64,000 nt of DNA from Mugil cephalus (Eukaryota > Chordata > Actinopteri > Mugiliformes > Mugilidae). A program made the position numbers and the translations under genes. Below, piece by piece: positions 51,101 through 61,700 of this stretch; within the stretch, counting starts at the first letter, position 1; every line of letters begins with the position of its first letter. Where the stretch lies: positions 13,858,357-13,922,356 of the forward strand of contig NC_061789.1 of NCBI RefSeq assembly GCF_022458985.1, given 5' to 3'. Under the pieces are notes generated by a model. That model had not been told where the DNA came from, searched no databases, and saw only the letters and a program-made list of their open reading frames with translations.

Positions 51101-54100
51101 AAAGCTAGGGTCCCTTTCAACCTGAAATTTCATTTATAAGTGTAACTTTGTGTGGGTTTTATGTGGGAAATGTAGTAAGGAGTGGTACAGCACAATGAAA
51201 TTGGACATTTTTGTACAAATAATTGACTGATGAAGCAGAAATACTGCAGACATACTTCTTCTTTCTTTCGTAATTTAAATTGTACATTGAATTTTCTTCC
51301 CCAAACTAGTTATTGATTTATACACACTGGCCACTTTATTAGGTACACCTCCTTTCTAATAAAAGGTTGGTCCCGCTCTTGCCTTGAGAACTGTCTTAAT
51401 TCTTCATGACATACTTTCAACAAGGTGTTAAAACATTCCTCAGAGATTTTGGTCCATATTGACACGATAGAATCATCACGCAGTTGCTGCAGACTTGTCG
51501 GCTGCACATCTATGATGCCAATCTCCCGTTCCACAGATTGTGCATCTGTTGGGGGACTATTTTCTGCGGTGGATTAAGCCACGTTCCTGCAGAAGTATGG
51601 TGTTTGTGCTACTGAGTGCACAAGACCGCTGTGAATAATGATCAGGGATGTGCTTTTAGAAATAGTGTAGCTCTACATCAGGCTGTGCTAGTGGGACAGG
51701 ATATGTTGAAATAATAATAAGAGAACATCACCAGCCTTTTCCTTTAATTGGTGAAGTGACTGATGATGAGCTCGCTGACCCTCTGTTTCACAAGCTTCGT
51801 GTAACTAGTTTTAACTTTTTAAAAACTTGTTTTTTCTGGCTCCTGTTCTGGGAATAATTCTCCCTCCAGATACAGGCTCTGTTTCTAACATAGTTAATCG
51901 ATTAAATCCAGTGACAGCAAAGTGCATTTCCTCTGCGGAGCTGAGTCGTTACCTCTCGTGGATAAACTCGGCCATCTCTTTCTGCAGCTGTTTGCCTTTC
52001 AGCTGCTTCTGCAGCAGGACCTCGAAGCCCGCTACAGAGGTGGTCCCCTGGGGGTCTTTCTTGTCGGCCTGAGGACGAGGAGCACATCATTCAGCGAAAC
52101 AAACGACCCCGGCTCCGCGGTCACGGACAGAACGTCCAGTCACATCTTTTAATTGTTTACATGTGAGAGCATTGTAGGGGTTTGTGAGAATAAAGTGGTG
52201 AGTCACAAACGTGTGTGCGTGAATGACTCACGCTTGCATGTCAAGGAGGGCATGCGTCGGTGTGCGTGCGTCAATCACCGATGGGTGGATGTGTGTGTTT
52301 CTGAGCGCATGAATATCAAACGGAGTTGTGCGGCTGCTTTCTGTCTTGTTTGTGACAGCATATGTGGAACAAAAGCGTCAGATTTAAGTCACGCAGCGGG
52401 TCTGAGCAGCAGGTCAGTGGAAAAACAAAACAACACAACGCAACGTGACACGACAAGCTGCAAACAGCAGGAGCAGGAGCAAACGAGGATCGGATTTCAG
52501 TCAATTACACAGGCTGAAGGGTTCTTCGATACAAATCTAATTTACAATGGAGATGTATGGAAACTGAAAATTGCGCGAGCCACTGGGGAGACATCAAATG
52601 ATCGTTGTGTTTGCCGTTCGATCGGCCTGTGTAGCTCAGAGTGCACCATGAATAACGTCTTTTGTTAAACAAGGAGGAGACTGCTGATCAGCGCATCGAT
52701 TGGTTTCCCGTTTGTCTGATTTACACATCTGTCAGCAAAGATTGCACCAAAGGTCAGAAAACTGTGTGAAATGTGAATCTTTGGAAACTGGAAAATCATT
52801 TGTAGTTGGAAGTTTTGAACTTTATGGTTTAGATAAGGAGACTGAGAACACTGAAAACATTTTCAGGACATTCTAAATAGACTGATTTGATTTAACCATG
52901 AGCTTGACATGGTTTGTGTAGAGCTGCACGGATCAGTCAGGTAATGGATTAGGTCATCAAAAGGAAATAAACTCACACTGATCTTTTCGTTTAGCTTGGC
53001 TAAAGTGGTTATTCGTGTGAATAACCTTTTTAAGCTAAGTTCAAGATCGATTTCCTTGGTTTGACTTTATTGTTAACGAATGGAAATGGATTTCAACTTA
53101 TGGTCAGTGATGGACATTTCTAATTGTTTCTGCATGTTTAAGGGACTAAAGTAGTGAAATACCAACACATTTGGTTTTCACAGATGTTACGCTGATACTG
53201 ATGTATGGTATCTCTATAGGCCAACACTGAATCCCTATTATTAAACGTATGCACTGGCTGTTTGTTGGTGCATTGACTTCCTGTTATATGTGTTAGGGAT
53301 ACTTTCAAACAGGATCTTTAATGTTTAGACAAGATAAACCAAAGCATTACAAATGTTTTTTTTTTTTCCAAATACGTTTTTAGAGAAGAGCAACTAGAAA
53401 ATTGCAAAAAATAAACAGGTGCTGTGGATCACTAATGTGAAATGCTGTGGAAACCCCAGGAAAACTCTCTGTTTTTGTTGTCAGGACACGTCAGGTCTCT
53501 ACATAAATATGGCACTGTGTTTTAGGAACTCACCCAGAAGTAATCGCAGTAGCTCCATTCGTTGGGCTTGAGGAGCTGCTGCTCCGGACCTTCTCCAGGA
53601 AGAGGGAAAGTCACACAGTTGATCTGAAGCAAAAACAGAAAGAGAGAAGAAACACAAAGATCAGGAGGAATGACTGAATTGAAGCAGAGGTACTGAAATA
53701 CTGGGAGCCGAACGCTGAAGGAATGAAATAAGAAAAGTGGAATATGAGGGGTAACAGGCCCGAGCTCTGTCTGGATCGTGCAGACGAGAGGGAAAAGGTC
53801 AGAAATGAGTAAACGTATGAATGTGGCGGTCCAGAAGGTGACCCATGGGGCTTCAGGGGAGGGAAAGAAAACACAACACAGGCCGCTGCAAAGCAACGAG
53901 AAACCTTTTCTTCTCTAAAATGGAACAAATGAACTTTAAACACTTGTGTAGTGTTGCAGATAAACACTCAGCTTGAATAGAGACTCCATGGTCCACAGCG
54001 TCTTCAATTACTCTCTGGGCTGCAATTATGTAATGTTCACCATCTGTGAGCCCTCCCTCCTGGCGCTGCAAGATACTCTCTGTGCCATGTCAGCCGCTGC

Positions 54101-57100
54101 TGCAAACTGCATGGGCATCCAGACAGGAGGCTCCACAAACACACAAAACACACTGACTCACAGTGTTTACAGCATGAGCTCTCCATTGTACTGCTGTCAC
54201 ACAGGCTGAGGGAAAAACATGAAGATCTACCAGGAGGCTCAAGTCGTTCTACTCTGTTTAATGGCACAGATCTTCTGAAGCATTCAAACAACTTGAGATC
54301 AGTCGTGTGCACACAGGTTCACCATCCCAGCTGGAGAGTGATGTTTTGAGGTTTAAAAACGTGTGGAGAGGCTGGTTTAGCGCCAATGTAGGTAAAAGCT
54401 GCGCCAGCATGTAAGCACAGCACATTCAAAACAAAAGTGTTTCACATTAAAAGCTTCAAACTGGGAAAAAAATGAAATATAAACAACAAAACCAAAGAGG
54501 TACTTGTGTCTGAATACATGATCCGTACCAGGAGAAGCTTAACAAATCTCAACCGTGTGAGATACACGTGTCAATAAAGCACTATTAAAGTTAAATATTT
54601 GCCCTCTTTTAGCTCTGTTTTTGGTCTCCACCAGCTCCTCGATGAAATGATTCAAACTTAACTGCTAAAAAAGACGCTAAATAAAATTATCTGACAATTT
54701 ATGACCCAAAATATTAACCACAAAGTGTTTTTTTCTGGCATCCATGGAGTGTCAAATCTGTCAGAAATACAGCAGGGGAAGATGCTTTTTCTCTAAACCT
54801 TAATGACAATGTTGAATTCATTCGACAAAAGAAAGAATCGAGGTGGAGCCTTCATCGATTGCATCTTTGTTCATTTTTTCAAACAAAACTCACTCTTTTG
54901 ACACCTCCATATTTCTGCCAATCCTTGAAACTCGTCAGTTTGTGAGACAAACATGCACAGAAATAATCAGGGAAAAAACAATATGATTGAGCGTTTTCAT
55001 AACTGTGAGAAACTAATATTTTCCTATGTAAATGATTATCAATGAGATGTTTACGCCACCGTTCTTTGCCCAGATACCGAGCTACATAGACTGTGTCTGC
55101 TTTGCTATTTGATGCTGCGCATGTTGTGCACACTGTTGCTGTGGCCAGAACGTGACACTGTAAGAGTAATGAGAATGACCCAGAACAGTCAAGTTGAAGC
55201 TACACAGCAAAAGAATGAGCCGAAACTCACTATAAATCTCTGTGAGCTGAGGGTGAGGCTGGGTGTAACAGATCTGCTTCTTAATGTTTAAATAAAAGTG
55301 CTCTCATTGTAGCTTCCTGAAACCTGATTGTGTCGCAGTTGCAAACGATTTATAGTTATTAGGTCATATTTATTAGCTCCTTTTAAGCAGATTTATGACT
55401 TTTGCTGCAAACTCCCCTATGTGTCTTTAGTCATTGGCCCAATTTCTATGTTAAAAAAGAACAAAAACTAGTGTAGCATTCTGCAATATCAGCACAGACA
55501 TATTTACTGTCTTTGAAAAAGAAAAAAAGGAGAGGGGGCTTTCTTCTGATGAGTGCATTGCTGCAGAGAGGTCTTGCCTCGTGCAGCTCTAAACGTCATC
55601 AACAATGTGCCTGAAGTGAAGCAGCGGACGCTGACCCCTTGATTCTCTGCTCTGCCACCGCATCACTTCATATGAACAGCTCCCCACAAACAACTTCAAA
55701 AGCAGATGAGTAATACTCCTTTTGCCCCTTATATAATCAGAAGTCAGAGGAAATGCTAATAAGGCTAGCTGCCAGCGAAGCTCACTGCTACGGCAGCAAG
55801 GAGATGAAACCAGAAAGAACGTGCATAAACAGAGAGGCGTCAACTCTCGGCGCCGCGCTGTAATCTAAAGGAGCAGGAGAGTGATTTACTCTGTGTGCCG
55901 ACCAGTCACTTTGTTCATTTTCTGCCTCGGAGATCATTCTGATTGTCATCGGCACCAGATTTTCCATTACACCGGCTCCACATTCATCATGACCGTTGTT
56001 TATCTGCCTCTCACATCCTGCACGAAATGAGACCATTTATCTAAAGGAAGCCTGTCTGGCTAACTTACTTCTCCTTTATGGGTGCTTACCAGGGTACTCC
56101 AGGGCTGAGAATCAAATATTAATACAGATTACCTTTATGACACAGCGTGTAATAAATCCTTCTGAGGGATGTGAGGCCATCCGGGGGACGTTTGAAGTCC
56201 GGTCATCGGACCCTGGATGCTCTGAATGTTCGAGAACCAAAAAAAAAATAAAAATAAAAAGCTGCCGGCAAAGTATAAGAGGGCAAATTTGTCGTGTGAA
56301 TTGGGACGTTTTGTTCTCACTCAGCAGTCATAAACAGTCAGCCTCATGAGGGTTTCATACCCGAGCTATAGGCAATACTTGTTTCCTTCCATATTTTAGT
56401 GTTTATTTATTTCTGTCTTTGTTCTTTGTGCTGAACACGGGGAAAAAAAACTCATGACACAGTCGAAGAACAAACGGCCCATGAGAGATGTTAAAAATAA
56501 TGGCTCGAACAAACACTTCCCCTCTCCCGCTAACATCCATTTCTGAGAAGCATATTTCAGCAGATGAAACTGTAGGATGCGCTGGTGCAGTTGCTAAGCG
56601 ACAAATTACTTTTGCTGTAAAAAAGACGACCCCCCCCTCCCCCCCCCCCACACACACACACCTCCCCATAACAAAACAATCTCTGACTTCCTCTCTATTC
56701 TCGCTAATGCCTTTTCTTGGCCGACCAATCGCATCGCTCTACCCGAGTCCCGCCAACGAGGCCAGGTGACGCTCTGCCGAGCACACGCAGCATAGCAACA
56801 AGTCAAACTGGCGTGCACGTGTGTACATGTCTGATTAAAAACCGAAACACACGAATTTGCTCGTGTGAAGGTGAACGCAAGGTTGCGCAGCGGCTGCTTC
56901 TCTTATCTGATGTGCGGGAGCCCGGCGAGGGTCCATTTCACCAACAGTCGTGGATGTGTGCGTCTCCATGACAACTGTGGAGGGGTTGTGTAACGTGAGG
57001 TGCACCACAGCGAACAAAAAGACACCCCTGAAGCCCCGACGTCACTGGTTCAGATGTTATCACCTGGATTTTTTCAGACTTTCTCGATCGGCGGCAGCGG

Positions 57101-58424
57101 AATTACTCAACGTGCACGAAAAAAAAAAAAAAATTCCCAGACATCAAGACTTCTCTGCAATCCAGCTTCTAAGTGATAAAATAGAAAAAAAAAATCCTCA
57201 GCTCTACATAAGAATTCAGCTAGTGATGTCAAAGCACGCTGTCTATAAAAAAGGCGAAAGAAGAGGAGGAAACAATCATTTCTTTTCAAAACATGTCCTC
57301 TTTGAATATCTGAATGGCTCCCGTTCTTCTCCTATGGCACTGTTTTCCATTTCAACACCCATTAATCAGTGCTATTGCCTTTGTCACCATGGAAACTGGA
57401 CTTGCTGCATCTCTTGCAGGTCTGGTGGGCTTTTCCACAATAGCCAGAGTGATGGCTCCCGTGGTTGCGGCAGGTCACCGAGCCCATCGAGCTCAGAATC
57501 AACCCCTGAGAGACACAAAACCACCCCTGTCTGCCTCCTCCATCACCACCACACGTTCCACTCACCCACACCGCTATTCACCCCCACCTCCCCCCTGCCA
57601 TCATTATGGATGAAAAGATTGCATAACCACCGTTACTGTCTGGGCATCTTGAGACAAAGCTACGGTACACTTCACAGAAACATTAATGGTCATCTCATTC
57701 CTCCTCCTGCTGCAGAGGAGCTTAAATTCTGCTCAAAGCAGCGAGGCAGGTCGGGCTGTGCTCCGCCGATTACACGTGGAGCTCTTTGAGGGGGAAAAAG
57801 ATTGAATGCAGCACCACAGTGAGCAACAACTGGATGACAGAAACACTCAGAGATCACTGACACTTTATCTGACTGACAGACGATTCTAAAAATACCATCA
57901 GCGGTCTGCAGGCAACTAGATCAACTCGTCACAGCCACTTCAATAATATTTGAAATGAGCAGTTAACCATCTCCAAAGCGTAAATCCATCTTTGACGGAC
58001 ATTAATCAATATGATAGATTGAGACCGCTCAGGTTGGAAAAAGAAAGGAGACCAAGACTCCTGGATGGCTTCTTCATTCAGACTAATGTGGTACACAATA
58101 TGCAGGGAACCCCTCCACGCTACTCCACGAGGAACCACGATGCATTATGATTTGAGCTGCGAGCTATAAGACAATGTCAACAGATGTCAGAAAGAGGAGA
58201 AAACAAAACACACTAAGTAATTTCTGGTGTCACCGCAGACACTTACAAGAGGAGGTGGATGAAGAGACAAACAAAAGAAGTTCCTGGATACTCACAGTGA
58301 TCTTGGTCTCCTTGACCTCCTTGATCTGCCTTTTAGCCGGAGAAACGGAGCCGGGGGGCTGCGGGGCGAGACAGGAAGGATCGTCAAAACTCTCCTCAGT
58401 GTCAAAGCTGGCTTCCATCATCAT
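42122..58424 (-). CDS. gas7: GAS7 (growth arrest-specific 7), short F-BAR isoform
   Basis: Ten coding exons on the minus strand, 58424-58296, 53623-53534, 52068-51953, 50423-50349, 49552-49474, 48141-48010, 46440-46317, 44211-44132, 44027-43929 and 42235-42122, join without a frame break to 345 aa. GAS7 is an F-BAR protein that binds membrane and actin and promotes neurite outgrowth. Exon 1 gives the isoform-specific start MMMEASFDTEESFDDPS. Exon 2 has the conserved INCVTFPLPG and KPNEWSYCDYFW. From residue 74 to about 330 runs the F-BAR coiled coil, with landmarks GFEVLLQKQLKGKQLQKEMA, RIKIEEEYAKNLSKLS, GEAWTQLKKSLHDEAEVHL, YDHHIADLRKQLASRYASVE, QQLEIKLSNKTEEDIKKARR, GDDLMRCVDLYNQTQSKWFE and LRHETDMFNQS. 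The end is ELWVKENKTSEVRPVDMDI. The SH3 and WW domains of longer isoforms are absent; their exons would lie upstream, beyond 64000 or undetected. The first of three consecutive ATGs is used as the start. Confidence 0.93.
42236..46316 (-). other. GAS7 3' introns
   Basis: Introns 42236-43928, 44028-44131 (only 104 bp) and 44212-46316 lie here. They hold AT-rich sequence, an (AT)n patch at 44868-44885 and a (TTTA)n run at 45454-45480. No hidden exon or RNA gene was recognised. Confidence 0.6.
45454..45480 (+). repeat. (TTTA)n microsatellite
   Basis: Six TTTA units in a GAS7 intron. Confidence 0.9.
46446..46464 (+). repeat. (AC)n microsatellite next to a GAS7 acceptor
   Basis: The CA run on the plus strand starts 6 bp outside the exon at 46317-46440. 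On the sense strand it is a TG run ending at the cacag acceptor, so it replaces part of the usual polypyrimidine tract. Confidence 0.85.
46790..47200. repeat. Probable interspersed repeat with CGATA-type inverted words
   Basis: Words such as aaccgatacgg, gatggacgatacatgctg, tatcggtcgataccgacac and atattggccggctgatatat are typical of a fish and vertebrate element rich in ATCGG/CCGAT words. The borders are unclear and the identification tentative. Confidence 0.35.
51323..51532 (-). mobile_element. Tc1/mariner transposon fragment with transposase C-terminus
   Basis: The end starts after TA with cacactggccactttattag and gtacacct, the terminus of a Tc1-like family very common in fish. Reading the minus strand, the frame ending near 51350 gives EREIGIIDVQPTSLQQL, SIWTKISEECFNTLL and KVCHEELRQF, which correspond to the last part of a Tc1 transposase. 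The element is cut off at about 51532. The catalytic triad and other terminus are missing, so it is inert. Confidence 0.8.
52069..53533 (-). other. GAS7 intron between the pre-F-BAR exon and the first F-BAR exon
   Basis: A plus-strand frame at 52153-52668 (171 codons) is Ser/Cys-rich without a domain and is taken as chance. A T-run is at about 53357. Nothing else was seen. Confidence 0.5.
53624..58295 (-). other. GAS7 first intron of the short isoform (4.7 kb)
   Basis: This is the largest intron in the gene. It contains a C-run joined to (CA)n at 56628-56668 and A-runs at 57119-57133 and 57184-57194. The 279-codon plus-strand frame at 56950-57789 has no domain and is interrupted by low-complexity lysine runs. 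Regulatory elements are likely in such an intron but none can be named. Confidence 0.5.
56628..56668 (+). repeat. C-run followed by (CA)n
   Basis: Two runs of C (7 and about 12) separated by T/C, then six CA units, in the first intron of the short GAS7 transcript. Confidence 0.85.
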
Positions 58425-58468
58425 CCCTCTCACCTCCTCCTGCTTCTCTATTCTGGGAAAGCCTCACA

Positions 58469-58550
<82 letters not shown>

Positions 58551-58700
58551 TCCACGCACCGAGGCTGCCTTCGCTCTCACAAGCTAAAGAGTGAGTGGAG
58601 CGGAGTCGCGTTGCGAGAGGGGGGTGGGGGGACGGTGGGGTGTGTGGCGAGCTGTGGGAAGGTAGCGTTAGGGGTGAAAGAGGGGGTGGGGGGGGGTGGT
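58425..58700 (-). promoter_or_regulatory. gas7: Putative internal promoter of the short GAS7 isoform
   Basis: Immediately upstream of the proposed start codon (minus strand) lie a 5' leader, the 76-bp GA/CT tract at 58471-58546, and a G-rich plus-strand block at 58618-58700 with many GGGG runs. No TATA box is evident. The first exon has no acceptor that I could find before the ATG, consistent with a transcription start within this stretch. This is inference from layout. Confidence 0.5.
58471..58546 (+). repeat. (CT)n / (GA)n tract in the GAS7 5' leader
   Basis: An almost pure CT run of about 36 units on the plus strand, reading GA on the GAS7 sense strand, begins 47 bp upstream of the start codon. 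Confidence 0.95.
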
Positions 58701-61700
58701 AACAGGAATCGGTGGTGGCTGTGGGAGCGTGACGAAGTCTAGCCTCCGGTTAAGCTGCTGCCACACGAGTTTTAAGGTTGGAGGCTGCACCTCTCGCCCC
58801 CTTCAACACCTCACCTACACTCCCCCTCCTCAGAAAAAAAAAGAGACCACTGAACCAGTTCATGGATGGAGAGACTAAAGCCAAGGGGTGAAAAACACAA
58901 AGAAAAATACAGAGAGAGGGGAAAAGCATGAGGAGGGGGTTTATTTACATGATTCCTGACGCACCTCCTTCTGCAGAAAGCCAATAGTGAGAGAGGAGAG
59001 GCAGTTGCGGGGGTTGGTGTGAGGGAAATGGCTGAATGATGATCTTTAAAAACTAATTAGAATTTGGAGGGATGCTGAAGAGGGGGGAGGAGAGGGAAAG
59101 CAGGAGGCAAAACACCCAGCCAATGAGACGCAGCCTCTCAGACGACGTGCTGGATGCGGAGTGTGTGTTTAGGACCGAGCTTAAAGGGTTAAAAAGGTGT
59201 GCTGAGGAGGCAGATTCGGCTGCAACATCCACGTTCACGGTGGAGTACGTGTGACGGCAGCGGCTACACATGGCCATTATCGTTCTCACATGACAGCGTT
59301 TCACCCCCCGAGGCATCAAACGCAAGCTGCGCGCAGAGCTGGGCAGCTGCACGTGATCACTGCAGCGCTCACACCTTCTCACAACATCCACCTGCGCTGG
59401 CCCATCAACACCATCGCAGCCGGAACACGAACGAAGGAGCACGACAACCATCTTCTCACCTTTGCTGTACACAACATGGCGGCGGGCGGCTCCGACCGCA
59501 ACAATCCGGGGTTTCTGTGATCCGCGGCCCCGGTGCTCACGGTCTGAGCTTTGACTTGTCTTGGCTGGCCTCCTTTTCGGACGAATTCTCACATGTGGAG
59601 TCCAAATCTCAGCCGCCCATATGGCTCGACTGTCTGTCCATCTATACTCTCCTATGTGATCATGACACGGTATGCCCAAATCGGACTCGTAATTTAGTCA
59701 CGTGGGTTGGCATGTAATCAGTGTTGGCTCAGGTTCATCAGAGCTGCGGGAGCGGCCCTGGCTTCAGTGGACAGAGCACGGCAGTTTTAGCCCTGCTACT
59801 GGGAACATAAAGTGTTTCTCGATATTTTTACAGTGACTAGAGGTGAAATTGGAGGGATATCAACTATTCTTTCAAGAGATAGTTTCACATAATTATGCTC
59901 CATATAATTATGGAGAGCTTTCCTGCTTTCTTTTGCCCCCAAGACAGCTTAAATACTGGTCTGGACATTAGAGCTGTAAAATCCAAGCAAAGAGGAAGTT
60001 GGGGTGGATGGATGGGTCGACAAAACATTGGACATAAACATGGGAGGCTGTTAATGAAAGAAAATCCCTAGAATGGACTATACAGCAGTGTACAAATATC
60101 TAATGCTGCATATCTGTGCATTATAATGTGCTGATCCTTTTTACACCTATATTTATATTAAACAAAGCTTTGACATCTACTCACCAGAAGCAAAACACAG
60201 TCTTTTACCATTCACCTAAGAGCGAACAGTTTTTAATTATGGTAGTCTAATTTTTAAGACTGGTTAGTTGATCATCAAATTGATTCACTGGACGATCGCT
60301 TTAGAAATTCAAAGGAAAAGAAAAAGTACAGTCAATACTTCAAACAGTCCGACTATGCATTCTCTCTTGGCTTACCTGTCTGTAAATTGAAGGTTTCCTT
60401 ATAGAAACATCTGGTTTCTCTGTAGGTTGACTGTTTTTTTTGCTGTTGGGGCATCCAGCGGCTACATAGAAAAAACAATTGAGCACATATTCAGATCTTG
60501 CAGCAAAAAATGTTTATGTCCTTCAGCTTTTCAAAAAAATAGAGGTCACGAGTGGGCACACTGTTTCAGGTTTATGCAATGTACTTCCTTCCCACAGATC
60601 CACATACAAACACAAAATGAGATATATTATTAATCAGCTGGGCCCTCAGGTGTTCACAACTCTCTCGTTACGTCACTGGTTTTATCCTACAGGCCCATAA
60701 TGGTCCTTCATTGGCTGTGATTCATGAGCTGTCAGCTCGTTGAATATCAAATGAGCCCATCTCCAGCTGAAGGTAAACACTGAGCCACATAAAATGAGAT
60801 CCCCGAGGTCACAGCCGGGGACGCTGGTCGGAGCTGACCGCCTTCAGGACACTGAGGCACTTCTAAAAATAGAGATGATGGTCACTTTGCGCGGGTGGGG
60901 CATTAAGAAATGTGGCAACCTTTTTGACCTCTATTAGCGATCAGGAAAATTGAATATTGGCAGGTCTCTGATACGTGCAGTTATGCATGAAAGTGAGAAG
61001 AGGTCCATCAGAAATTCAACATCAGTGGGAATAAGGATTGTGGCCTATTGTAGGTTTTAGGATGAAGATGGAGCTTTTCAGTCTTCTCTGAAATATCTCT
61101 CTATATGTATGCCTTAAACATACAAGCTACAACCAGTGAGCTTATTTCAGAACAGCAACTGGAAACAGCAGGAAACAGCTAGAGGTCATTTCTACATCTT
61201 TACAGTCAAGTGATAATTTAACAAATGAGACAGAGAATGTTAATTAGCAATCTTTATGGTTCACTATAATACAAGGTTTGTGCAGATGAATAATTATTGC
61301 GTTATTAGATGGAAGGATTTGGATTTATGGATTATTAACCAAGTTTTTAGTTGCATTTTTAGCAGTACAAACAGAAATGATTTGTGTGAAAGTGGTGATA
61401 GTCATTTCAAAGGCAGATATCTCATAGCTAATTACATTTTGTACGACAGGATGAATTTAAATTGGATCAGCTGATTATTCCAAATATTTTGACTCGGAAG
61501 AAGCTGAAAAATTAGAAGAATTATACCAGTTAAAAAAAAAAAGAATAGAAACTGGGACAGCGTCATTCTGCACGTACTTAGCATAACTGGCTCATCTGAA
61601 CTGAAACATACATTGGAGATGCAAAACCCTTAAGCATCACGACAAAAGACATCTGCAATCTCGCTTGGTTTTGACATACTTACATTCCCTTCATATGAGT

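Larger units (their letters stand above)
46441..51952 (-). other. GAS7 central introns
   Basis: Introns 46441-48009, 48142-49473, 49553-50348 and 50424-51952 lie between F-BAR exons. A 244-codon plus-strand frame at 50042-50776 is antisense to a GAS7 exon and has no domain. A Tc1 remnant at 51323-51532 is listed separately. Confidence 0.6.

Noticed and set aside
56950..57789. 279-codon plus-strand frame
   Set aside because: It lies in the first GAS7 intron, contains low-complexity lysine runs from A-tracts, and shows no domain.
59053..59679. 208-codon minus-strand frame overlapping a 172-codon plus-strand frame
   Set aside because: Both arise where the sequence is locally GC-richer. Neither has a recognisable domain or conserved-looking core.
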